A stretch of DNA of 64,000 nt from Shinella sp. CPCC 101442. GTDB taxonomy: Bacteria; Pseudomonadota; Alphaproteobacteria; Rhizobiales; Rhizobiaceae. The stretch covers positions 248,001 to 312,000 of the forward strand of contig NZ_JALIQS010000005.1 of assembly GCF_024704725.1 (NCBI RefSeq), given 5' to 3'. Below, piece after piece: positions 17,408-25,044 of the stretch; position 1 is the first letter of the stretch, and every line of letters starts with the position of its first letter. Below the pieces are notes generated by a model that saw only the letters and a list, made by a program, of their open reading frames with translations, was not told where the DNA came from and did not search any database. Position numbers and translations under genes: made by a program.

Positions 17408-18214
17408 GTGACGCGCTTGTCCTCTGATGACCCGAAGAATGTCGACGATACCGATCCGCTGATGGTGCGGTCGGTGGAAAAGGCGTTCCGGGTTCTGGAG
17501 GCCTTCGACGGCACCAATCGGAGCCTTAGCCTTGCGCAGATCGGCGCGAATGTCGGCCTCGACAAGAGTGCCGCGCAACGCTTTACCCACACGCTGAACA
17601 AATTGGGCTACCTGCAAAAGGACCCGGTGACGAAGCGTTTCGAGCTCAGCCTGCGCAGCCTCGAAATGGCGCGCCATTTCATCACCGCCAATCCGCTGGT
17701 CAACCAGGCGATGCCCTATCTCCTCCATCTCAGCCGCGAGACGGAGGAAGCTGTCAACCTGACGCTGCCTGACGGTACGGAGATCGTCTTCGCCGCCCGT
17801 TTCATGAGCCGGCATATGCTGAACACCGATGTCGTCGTCGGCACGCGCATGCCTGCCTTCTGCACGGCGCCGGGCCGGGCGATCCTCTCCCGCCTGCCGG
17901 CCGCGGAAGCCCTGTCGCTCATCGAGCGGTCGCCCTTGCAGGCCTTCACGCCGCAGACGGTGCATACGGTTGATGCTCTGGTCGAGCGGCTCGATGCCGC
18001 ACGCAATGCCGGCTATGCCACGACCTGGGGCGAATTCTTCCCTGGCGATCTCTCGGTCGCTGCCGCGGTGCTCGATCAGACCGGCCGTCCCGTCGCGGCG
18101 GTCAATATCGGTGTTTCCAACGCGCGCTACACGCCCGAAAAGGCGGAAGAGACTTTCGCGCCCCTCGTCGTTGCCGCCACGCGCTCGATCTCGCAGGCCG
18201 CTTCCACCTTCTAA
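17408..18214 (+). CDS. IclR-family transcriptional regulator
   Basis: A 268-residue regulator with an N-terminal winged helix (about residues 20-80: SVEKAFRVLEAF, LAQIGANVGLDKSAAQR) and the C-terminal IclR effector domain (VVVGTRMPAFCTAPGRAILS and GEFFPGDLSVAAAVLD). IclR proteins usually control a neighbouring catabolic operon in response to a pathway acid or its CoA ester. The start is uncertain: GTG 17408 gives a usual length, ATG 17462 begins at the HTH, and the frame is open from 17330. It sits between the minus-strand hydroxylase operon and the plus-strand CoA operon and may control both. Confidence 0.87.
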   Translation: MTRLSSDDPKNVDDTDPLMVRSVEKAFRVLEAFDGTNRSLSLAQIGANVGLDKSAAQRFTHTLNKLGYLQKDPVTKRFELSLRSLEMARHFITANPLVNQAMPYLLHLSRETEEAVNLTLPDGTEIVFAARFMSRHMLNTDVVVGTRMPAFCTAPGRAILSRLPAAEALSLIERSPLQAFTPQTVHTVDALVERLDAARNAGYATTWGEFFPGDLSVAAAVLDQTGRPVAAVNIGVSNARYTPEKAEETFAPLVVAATRSISQAASTF

Positions 18215-18299
18215 TTTCGCAAAAGACGACTTTTGAACCTTCGCCGGCCTGCCGGTGAAGGATTTCCTGTGCCGTGAAAAATGCCATTGACAATTTCAT

Positions 18300-18339
18300 G
18301 TATTGAAATACGATACGATGTATCACAATACGATACGAT
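18300..18339 (+). promoter_or_regulatory. Tandem 20-bp repeat overlapping the crotonase start
   Basis: Bases 18300-18319 and 18320-18339 are tandem copies matching at 17 of 20 positions. Each has a GTATxxxAATAC core followed by GATACGAT. The first core, GTATTGAAATAC, is a perfect inverted repeat with a GA centre. The second copy runs into the ATG at 18338. This fits a regulator operator, most simply for the adjacent IclR protein. Confidence 0.55.
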
Positions 18340-19120
18340 GGATCGCATGACAAACTTCATTCTGACAGAGCAGCGCGGCTCCTGCTGCGTGATCACGCTG
18401 AACCGCCCCGAGGTTCTCAACGCCTGGCATTCCCAGATGCGCCTTGATCTCATGGCTGCGCTGGATGACGCCGAAGACGACGCCGCCGTCGGTGCGATCA
18501 TCATCACCGGAGCGGGCGAGCGCGCCTTTGGCGCAGGGCAGGATCTCAACGAGACCAAGACCTTCGACCCCGACCGCGCGGAACTCTGGATCGGCGAATG
18601 GGAACGGCTCTACGATCGGATCCGCAGCCTCTCCAAGCCGTTGATCATGGCGCTGAACGGCCTGGCCGCAGGCTCGGCCTTCCAGGTGACCTTGCTCGGC
18701 GATTTCCGCATCGGCCATGACGGCGTGAAGATGGGGCAGCCGGAGATCAATTCCGGAATCGCCAGCACGACCGGCCCGTGGATCATGATGGAAATGATCG
18801 GGCTTGCGCGCACCACCGACCTGACCCTCAGCGGCCGCATGATGGAGGCCGAGGAATGCGTCGCCATCGGCCTCATCAACCGGATCGTCCCGCGCGAGGA
18901 GGTACTGGAAGCATCGCTGGCGCTCGGCGAACAGCTTGCCGCCAAGCCGCGGCTTGCCATGAAGCTCAACAAGCAGCGCTTCCGTGAAGTCACCGAGGCC
19001 CGTTTCCGCGACGCGCTTGCAGCCGGCGTGCGCAACCAGCGCATCGCTTATGGCGACGGCGAGCCCAACCGCATGATGGAACAGTTCCTTGCCGCAAAAT
19101 CCAAGGCGAAATCCGGCTGA
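18338..19120 (+). CDS. Crotonase-superfamily protein (enoyl-CoA hydratase-like, possible CoA hydrolase)
   Basis: A 260-residue crotonase fold acting on acyl-CoA thioesters. The oxyanion-hole elements are AFGAGQDLNE (about 63-72) and NGLAAGSAF (107-115). The glutamate equivalent to rat hydratase Glu164 is kept (QPEI, Glu136), but the position equivalent to Glu144 is Gln116 by my count, which argues against simple hydration. Crotonase-fold hydrolases such as 2-oxoglutaroyl-CoA hydrolase (HmfE) are a good alternative given the neighbours. The ATG at 18338 lies within a tandem repeat and has no strong ribosome-binding site; ATG 18347 is possible. Confidence 0.8.
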   Translation: MDRMTNFILTEQRGSCCVITLNRPEVLNAWHSQMRLDLMAALDDAEDDAAVGAIIITGAGERAFGAGQDLNETKTFDPDRAELWIGEWERLYDRIRSLSKPLIMALNGLAAGSAFQVTLLGDFRIGHDGVKMGQPEINSGIASTTGPWIMMEMIGLARTTDLTLSGRMMEAEECVAIGLINRIVPREEVLEASLALGEQLAAKPRLAMKLNKQRFREVTEARFRDALAAGVRNQRIAYGDGEPNRMMEQFLAAKSKAKSG

Positions 19121-19150
19121 GCCGCACCTGCAATCCGCTTTTCAAGATCA

Positions 19151-20698
19151 ATGACTTTTCAGGACTGTAGCGTGGAAGACCAAGGTTTCATTTCTCGTCT
19201 GCCGGCCCGGGCCATCGCCTCGCCCGATGCCATCTATGCGACGTTCGACGGCGAGCCGATCACCTTTGCCGACCTGCATCGCAAGTCGGACAGTGTTGCC
19301 GTCGCGCTTCGTCGCCTCGGCGTCGAGAAGGGCGATCGCGTCGCGCTGATGCTGCGCAACAGCCCCGACAGCCTCGCCGTGCTGTTCGCCATCGCCAAGT
19401 GCGGCGCTGTCTGGGTGCCGGTGAATGTGCAGCTGCGCGGCGACGGGTTGAAATACATCCTGGAACATTGCGATCCGCGCGTCGTTTTCGCCGATCGCGA
19501 CCTTTTCCAGAATATTTCGGAGTGCGGTGCCGACACCTCGGTATTCCGGCTCGTCGCAGAGGCGGGCGACACGGAATCGCTCGACCGGCTTGCCAGCGGC
19601 GATCACGTCTTCGCCGAGCCGCTGCCGTCTGCCGATGACCTTTTCGCGCTGAACTATACGTCCGGCACGACCGGCCGCCCGAAGGGCGTGCGCGTTACCC
19701 ATCGCATGCTGCGCTATGCGGCGGAGGGCGCGATGCTTTGCTCGGATGCGCGCGATGGCGACGTCTTCTTTGTCTGGGAGCCGCTTTATCACATCGGCGG
19801 TGCGCAGCTCATCCCGATCCCGCTGCTGCGCGACGTCACGCTTTCCATGGTGCAGCGCTTCAGCGCCAGCCGTTTCTGGGATCAGGTGCGCGATTGCGGC
19901 GCGACGCAGATCCACTATCTCGGCGGCGTGTTGCAGATCCTCCTCAAGCAGCCGGAGAGCGAGCGTGATCGCGATCACAAGGTCCGTGTCGCCTGGGGCG
20001 GCGGGTGCCCGCGCGATATCTGGCGCGCCTTCGAGGAGCGTTTTGGCACGCCGCTGCGCGAATGCTATGGCATGACCGAATCCTCCAGTATCACCACGTT
20101 CAATGCCGCCGGCGTGCTCGGCTCGGTCGGCACGCCCGTGCCGTGGCTTTCCGTCGAGATTCTCGACGAACAGGGTGCGTCCGCGGCGGCGGGCGTGCAT
20201 GGCGAGATCGTCGTCCATCCGCGTCAGGCGGGCGCGGTCTTCGCCGGCTATTTCCGCAATGAGGAGGCGACCGCCAGGGCGCTACGGCCGGACGGTTTCC
20301 ACACCGGCGACCTCGGCATGATCGACGCGGACGGCAACCTCTATTTCCTGGGCCGCCTGACGGACAGCGTGCGGGTGAAGGGCGAGAACGTCTCGGCCTT
20401 CGAGGTGGAGCATGTCGCCGGCAGCCACCCGATGGTCGAGGACTGCGCGCTGATCGGCGTCAAGGCCGAGGTCGGCGAACAGGAGATCAAGCTGTTCATC
20501 AAGCCGAAGGAAGGGGCCGCTATCGATTATCCGGCCTTCTCCGACTGGCTTGCCCATCGGCTGGCGCCGTTCCAGAACCCGCGCTACCTCGCTCTCGTCG
20601 AGGATTTCGAGCGCACGCCGAGCCAGCGCATCATGAAACACCGGCTGCCCGCATCCGTCGAAGGCAGCTGGGACAGACAGCAGCGCACCGGCCGATAA
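19151..20698 (+). CDS. AMP-dependent acyl-CoA synthetase/ligase
   Basis: Class I adenylate-forming enzyme of 515 residues that activates a carboxylate to its CoA thioester with ATP. Core motifs in order are NYTSGTTGRPKGV, CYGMTESS, HTGDLGMID, GRLTDSVRVKGENVSAFEVE and a C-terminal lysine in SQRIMKHRLP. It resembles the crotonobetaine/carnitine and 2-furoate ligase branch more than fatty-acid ligases, but specificity cannot be read from sequence alone. It lies 30 bases after the crotonase gene and next to the alcohol dehydrogenase. It would supply the CoA ester for the molybdenum hydroxylase if the furoate model is right. Confidence 0.9.
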   Translation: MTFQDCSVEDQGFISRLPARAIASPDAIYATFDGEPITFADLHRKSDSVAVALRRLGVEKGDRVALMLRNSPDSLAVLFAIAKCGAVWVPVNVQLRGDGLKYILEHCDPRVVFADRDLFQNISECGADTSVFRLVAEAGDTESLDRLASGDHVFAEPLPSADDLFALNYTSGTTGRPKGVRVTHRMLRYAAEGAMLCSDARDGDVFFVWEPLYHIGGAQLIPIPLLRDVTLSMVQRFSASRFWDQVRDCGATQIHYLGGVLQILLKQPESERDRDHKVRVAWGGGCPRDIWRAFEERFGTPLRECYGMTESSSITTFNAAGVLGSVGTPVPWLSVEILDEQGASAAAGVHGEIVVHPRQAGAVFAGYFRNEEATARALRPDGFHTGDLGMIDADGNLYFLGRLTDSVRVKGENVSAFEVEHVAGSHPMVEDCALIGVKAEVGEQEIKLFIKPKEGAAIDYPAFSDWLAHRLAPFQNPRYLALVEDFERTPSQRIMKHRLPASVEGSWDRQQRTGR

Positions 20699-20749
20699 GG
20701 TCCGGTCCCGACACGCACCAACCGCATACCCCGAGGGGAGACAGTCAGA

Positions 20750-21853
20750 ATGAAGGCCGCCGTTCTCTACACGTTCAACGAAGACCTCGTCATCGAGGAT
20801 GTGCCGATCGCCGATCCCGGCGATCGCGAAGTGCTGGTGCGCATCATCGCGACCGGCGTCTGCCACAGCGATCTCAGCGCCGCAAAGGGCAAGTCGCGCC
20901 CGAAGCTGCCCGTCATCCTCGGCCATGAAGCGGCCGGCATTGTCGAGCGCACCGGTTCGGCGGTGTCGAAGGTGAAGAAGGGCGATCACGTCATCCTCTC
21001 CTGGGCGCCAAATTGCGGCGAATGCTTCTATTGCCACAAGCGCCTGCCGACCATGTGCGACACCTATGGTGACGCTGCAGGCGGCAACACGCTCTGGAAC
21101 GGCGCGCTCCGGCTCGGCAGTGCGCAGAAGCCGGTCAATCACTTCACCTGCGTTTCGAGCTTTGCAGAGCTCGCGGTCGTGCCGGAAGCGGGCTGCTCCA
21201 AGATCGAGGACGACATTCCCTTCGAAGTCGCGGCCCTCGTCGGCTGCGCGGTGACGACGGGTTTCGGGGCGGTGGTGAACGATGCGCGCGTCGAGCCCGG
21301 CGAGATCGTCGGCGTCATCGGTGTCGGCGGTGTCGGCATCAATGCCATCCATGCGGCTTCGGTCGCCGGTGCGGAAGCGGTCATCGCCATCGATATCAAT
21401 CCGGACAAGGAGGCGGTCGCCCGTTCGTTCGGTGCGACGCACTTCCTGAATTCGGCAACGCAGGATGTCACCGCGGAACTGAAGACGCTGAGCCGCGGCC
21501 GCGGACCCGACAGCATCATCGACTGCACCGGGCGGCCCGCGGCAATCGCACTTGCCTATGACAGCGTCCGGCTCGGCGGTTCGGTGATTTCCGTCGGCAT
21601 CGCGGCGAAGGGCGAGATGGTCTCCCTGCCGGCCTCGACCTTGCCCAATACCCAGAAGCGCATCATCGGCAGCAACTATGGCGGCGGGGTTCCGGAGCGT
21701 GATTTCGAACGCATCCTCGGCCTCTACCGGGCCGGCCGTTTCGACCTCGACCGCCAGGTCGGCGCACGCGTGCCGCTGGAACAGATCAATGAGGCCTTCC
21801 GCTGGCTGGAGCAGGGCGTCCTTGCCCGCACGCTCGTGTGCTTCGACCGCTGA
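20750..21853 (+). CDS. Zinc-dependent alcohol dehydrogenase (MDR family)
   Basis: A 367-residue medium-chain dehydrogenase. Catalytic-zinc ligands are Cys38 (GVCHSD) and His59 with Glu60 (LGHEAAG). The structural-zinc lobe has Cys89, Cys92, Cys95 and Cys103 in NCGECFYCHKRLPTMC. The Rossmann motif is GVGGVGINAIHAA. It oxidises a primary alcohol to an aldehyde with NAD(P). The aldehyde dehydrogenase 25 bases downstream makes the acid, which the upstream ligase could activate. Furfuryl or other aryl alcohols are plausible substrates. Confidence 0.9.
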   Translation: MKAAVLYTFNEDLVIEDVPIADPGDREVLVRIIATGVCHSDLSAAKGKSRPKLPVILGHEAAGIVERTGSAVSKVKKGDHVILSWAPNCGECFYCHKRLPTMCDTYGDAAGGNTLWNGALRLGSAQKPVNHFTCVSSFAELAVVPEAGCSKIEDDIPFEVAALVGCAVTTGFGAVVNDARVEPGEIVGVIGVGGVGINAIHAASVAGAEAVIAIDINPDKEAVARSFGATHFLNSATQDVTAELKTLSRGRGPDSIIDCTGRPAAIALAYDSVRLGGSVISVGIAAKGEMVSLPASTLPNTQKRIIGSNYGGGVPERDFERILGLYRAGRFDLDRQVGARVPLEQINEAFRWLEQGVLARTLVCFDR

Positions 21854-21878
21854 ACAACGAAATCGAACGAGACAGATC

Positions 21879-23312
21879 ATGTATCCCGATACCCAACTCT
21901 TCATCGCCGGCGAATGGACGAACGGCTCGGATGGCGAAACGCTTGCGGTGCTCAATCCTGCAACCGGCGGTGAAATCGGCCGCGTCGCGAAAGCGACGAG
22001 CGCAGACATGGATCGCGCGCTTGCCTCCGCCGCCAAAGCCTTCGAACAGTGGCGCAAGACGACGGCGCGCGACCGTGCAAAAATGCTGCATGCGGCAGCC
22101 GACAATCTGCGCGCCCGCATTGAGGACATCGCACCCATCCTGACCATGGAACAAGGCAAGCCGCTTGCCGAGGCCCGGTCGGAATTGCGCAATGCGGATG
22201 ACGTCATCCGCTGGTTCGCGGAAGAGGCCATTCGCTCCTACGGCCGCATCATCCCGGCGCGCAAGCCCGGCGTACAGCAGATGGTCATGAAGGAGCCGAT
22301 CGGCGTCGTCGCCGCGTTCACGCCCTGGAACTATCCGGTCGCCCAGGCGATCCGCAAGATTTGCGCGGCTTTTGCCGCCGGCTGCACCGTCATCCTGAAG
22401 GCCGCCGAAGAGGCGCCTGCGTCCTGTGCGGCCATGGTCCGCGCCTTTGCCGATGCCGGTTTCCCGGAAGGCGCGATCAACCTTCTTTACGGCGTACCGT
22501 CGGAAATCTCCGAATATCTCATTCCGCATCCGGTGATCCGCAAGGTGTCTTTCACCGGCTCGACGCCGGTCGGCAAACATCTGACCGCGCTTGCCGGCGC
22601 CCACATGAAGCGGGTGACGATGGAGCTCGGCGGACATGCGCCGTACATCGTCTGCGCCGATGCGGATCTTTCATCCGCCGTTTCGATGCTGGCCGGCCAC
22701 AAATTCCACAATGCCGGTCAGGTCTGCATCGCGCCGACGCGCGTGCTGGTGGAAGAGCCTGTCTTTGACAATGTCCTTGAAGACTTCGTCAACGCGGCGA
22801 AGGCCGTGAGGGTGGGAGATGGCCTTTCCGACGGCATGGACATGGGACCGATGGCGAATGCCCGCCGGCTCGACGCGATGGACCGGCTGATTGGCGACGC
22901 CGTCGCAAAGGGCGGCCGCCTGCTGACCGGCGGCAACCGCATCGGCAATGCCGGCTTCTTCTTCGAGCCGACGGTGCTGGCCGATGTGCCGCAGGACGCT
23001 GCGATCATGAACGAGGAGCCGTTCGGGCCTGTCGCGGTCGTCAACCGTTTTGCGGGCGTGGATGCGGCGATTGCCGAGGCGAACCGGCTGCCGTTCGGCC
23101 TGGCCGCTTATGCCTTCACGCGGTCCCAGAGACATGCGCAGCGTTTCGCCGAAGATATCGAAACCGGCATGCTTTCGATCAACGATTACGGCCTTGCCTA
23201 TGCGGAAGTCCCCTTCAACGGCGTGAAGGATTCCGGCTACGGCTCCGAGGGCGGTCCGGAGGCGCTGGAGACGTTTCAGACGATCAAGTTCGTTTCACAG
23301 ACGAATTTGTGA
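21879..23312 (+). CDS. NAD(P)-dependent aldehyde dehydrogenase
   Basis: A 477-residue ALDH-superfamily enzyme. Catalytic residues are Asn151 (TPWNYP), Lys174 (VILKAAEE), Glu249 (MELGGHAP) and nucleophile Cys283 (GQVCIAPT). It resembles the succinate-semialdehyde/lactaldehyde branch. The ATG at 21879 begins MYPDTQLFIAGEW, the usual N-terminal strand; the frame is open further upstream but that part overlaps the alcohol dehydrogenase. It is the last gene before an inverted-repeat-rich control region. Confidence 0.9.
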   Translation: MYPDTQLFIAGEWTNGSDGETLAVLNPATGGEIGRVAKATSADMDRALASAAKAFEQWRKTTARDRAKMLHAAADNLRARIEDIAPILTMEQGKPLAEARSELRNADDVIRWFAEEAIRSYGRIIPARKPGVQQMVMKEPIGVVAAFTPWNYPVAQAIRKICAAFAAGCTVILKAAEEAPASCAAMVRAFADAGFPEGAINLLYGVPSEISEYLIPHPVIRKVSFTGSTPVGKHLTALAGAHMKRVTMELGGHAPYIVCADADLSSAVSMLAGHKFHNAGQVCIAPTRVLVEEPVFDNVLEDFVNAAKAVRVGDGLSDGMDMGPMANARRLDAMDRLIGDAVAKGGRLLTGGNRIGNAGFFFEPTVLADVPQDAAIMNEEPFGPVAVVNRFAGVDAAIAEANRLPFGLAAYAFTRSQRHAQRFAEDIETGMLSINDYGLAYAEVPFNGVKDSGYGSEGGPEALETFQTIKFVSQTNL

Positions 23313-23359
23313 AAATCACTCAAATGAAATCTTGACTTCATTTTTTCACTAGTGTGAAA
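23293..23359 (+). promoter_or_regulatory. Promoter region with three consecutive inverted repeats
   Basis: Inverted repeat 1 is TTTCACA/TGTGAAA (23293-23299 and 23308-23314). Repeat 2 is AAATGAA/TTCATTT (23322-23328 and 23337-23343). Repeat 3 is TTTCAC/GTGAAA (23344-23349 and 23354-23359). Repeats 1 and 2 have the same geometry (7-base arms, 8-base centre). A TTGACT box at 23332-23337 and a TGAAAT at 23355-23360, 17 bases apart, could be the -35 and -10 boxes, so a bound regulator would block them. Repeat 1 partly overlaps the end of the aldehyde dehydrogenase gene. Confidence 0.55.
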
Positions 23360-23399
23360 TTCATGTCGAAGTGAACACACAGGAAAGACCCTCTCTGCC

Positions 23400-24095
23400 A
23401 TGTCCCAGAACACCTATGCCCTCCCGCAGCGCGCGCCCCTCTATCAGGCGCCGCCGTTCGATTACAAAGCCTTCAGCAAGGTCAGCGTGTTCTGCCGCGT
23501 TGACGAAGCGGCAATCCGCGCGGCTTTGCCCGAGCAGTTCGACGTCCGGGGCGACGTGATCGAATTCTTCATCATGGACGTGCCGGCCGGCGGCTCGCTC
23601 GGGTCCTATGCGGAAGGCGGCATCGTCGTGCCGATGAGCTATCAGGGTCGCCCGGGCGGTCACGTGCTTTACGAGATCGTCACCAATGACGACTCCATGG
23701 CGGTCGGCCGCGAGGTCTGGGGCTATCCGAAGAAGATGGGTGAAGTGGACTGGAAGGCGAGCGATACGGCAATCACGGCCAAGCTCTCGCGCCGCGGCAC
23801 CTCGCTGATCGAGATCGACTTCAAGGCCGATGGCCCGGCCTTCGAGAAGCCGGCTCTGCATCCGCGTTTTCAGACCCGCATCATTCCCTCGCCGGAAAGT
23901 GCGGCAGTCGAAACGCAGATCATCGAGAACTCGCTGGGTCAGTCCGAAACGCTTCGTCATGCCCTCGGAACGGCCGAGATCAAGATCGGCGGCAGTGCCA
24001 GCGATCCGTTCTCCGATTTCCAGATCCGCGAGATCGTCGGCGCGGAAATGATCGTCGCCAACTTCGTCCTCGGCTTCGGCAAGATCGTCGGCTGA
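23400..24095 (+). CDS. Acetoacetate decarboxylase-family protein
   Basis: A 231-residue protein with the ADC fold. The GREVWGYPKKMGEV motif contains adjacent Lys111 and Lys112, matching the Schiff-base Lys115/Lys116 pair of clostridial acetoacetate decarboxylase. Family members decarboxylate beta-keto acids or carry out aldol/dehydration chemistry, so the exact reaction is open. It is the first gene after a new promoter region and 26 bases before an SDR dehydrogenase, starting the transcription unit that leads into the Liv importer. Confidence 0.87.
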   Translation: MSQNTYALPQRAPLYQAPPFDYKAFSKVSVFCRVDEAAIRAALPEQFDVRGDVIEFFIMDVPAGGSLGSYAEGGIVVPMSYQGRPGGHVLYEIVTNDDSMAVGREVWGYPKKMGEVDWKASDTAITAKLSRRGTSLIEIDFKADGPAFEKPALHPRFQTRIIPSPESAAVETQIIENSLGQSETLRHALGTAEIKIGGSASDPFSDFQIREIVGAEMIVANFVLGFGKIVG

Positions 24096-24121
24096 AGACG
24101 GATTAACAGGGAACCGTACAC

Positions 24122-24910
24122 ATGATGTGTGCAAAAGCGCCCGAAAAGATGTTCAGACTCGATGAAAAGCGGGTCTTCATCACCGGTGGCGGTGGAGGCA
24201 TCGGCCGCGCTGCGGCACTGATGTTCGCGGCTTTCGGGGCGCATGTGGTGGTTCTCGACCGGGATCGGACGGCGGCGGAAGCCGTCTGCCGGGAGGTGCA
24301 GGAGGCTGGCGGTGCGGCGACAGCCTCCGCCCTCGACGTCACCGACGAGGCCGATGTTCTGGCTGTTTTCGCTGCTGCGGAACAGGAAGCCGGCGGCCTC
24401 GACATCCTCGTCAACAATGCAGGCATCTCGATACGCCGTCCAGCGACCGAACTTGCGATCGAAGACTGGAACAGCGTCGTCTCGGTCAACCTGACGGGCA
24501 TGTTCCTGTGCTCACGGACGGCTGCCCGCTCCTGGATCGCTCGCGGCATTCCCGGGGTGGTGATCAACACGGCCTCGATCATGAGCTACTCGGGCGGCGG
24601 CCTCCATCCGAATATCTCCTACCAATCGACCAAGGCCGGCGTGGTGAACCTCACCCGGACGCTGGCCGTCGAATGGGCCGACAACGGCATTCGCGTCAAC
24701 GCGGTGGCGCCGACCTGGGTTCGTACGCCTCTGATCGATCATTTGATGGCCGATAGGGCGCAGATGGAAAAGATCCGCAGCCTGACGCCGCTGAAGCGCC
24801 TGGCCGAACCGGACGAAGTGGCCTCCGCCATGATTTTCCTGGCTGGCCCGGCCTCGGCAATGACCACCGGCCATGTGCTGGCGGTGGACGGTGGTTATCT
24901 CGCGAAATGA
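24122..24910 (+). CDS. SDR-family oxidoreductase
   Basis: Classical short-chain dehydrogenase, 262 residues. The NAD(P) motif is TGGGGGIG (about 21-28), the structural motif is NNAG near residue 98, and the catalytic Tyr/Lys are in YQSTK. A C-terminal VDGGYLAK end is typical. An Asp at the end of the second strand (VVLDRDR) suggests NAD preference. Two ATGs lie in tandem and a third at 24149 begins closer to the fold. The substrate is unknown; it follows the ADC-family gene and precedes the Liv importer. Confidence 0.88.
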   Translation: MMCAKAPEKMFRLDEKRVFITGGGGGIGRAAALMFAAFGAHVVVLDRDRTAAEAVCREVQEAGGAATASALDVTDEADVLAVFAAAEQEAGGLDILVNNAGISIRRPATELAIEDWNSVVSVNLTGMFLCSRTAARSWIARGIPGVVINTASIMSYSGGGLHPNISYQSTKAGVVNLTRTLAVEWADNGIRVNAVAPTWVRTPLIDHLMADRAQMEKIRSLTPLKRLAEPDEVASAMIFLAGPASAMTTGHVLAVDGGYLAK

Positions 24911-25044
24911 GGAGGATGAAGGGAAACTTCAGGTAGTCGCACGCCTGGTCACTGTCGTGAAGAATGTATCTAATAATTTCACGCATGCGTTGCCCGGACG
25001 GGAGTTCCGTGCAACGAATCTCAACGAGCAAAAGGGGAACCAAA

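Noticed and set aside
20282-22231. Long open frame on the minus strand opposite the ligase, alcohol and aldehyde dehydrogenase genes
   Set aside because: Product is Arg/Asp/His-rich without domains; a shadow of the plus-strand genes, whose catalytic motifs are clear.
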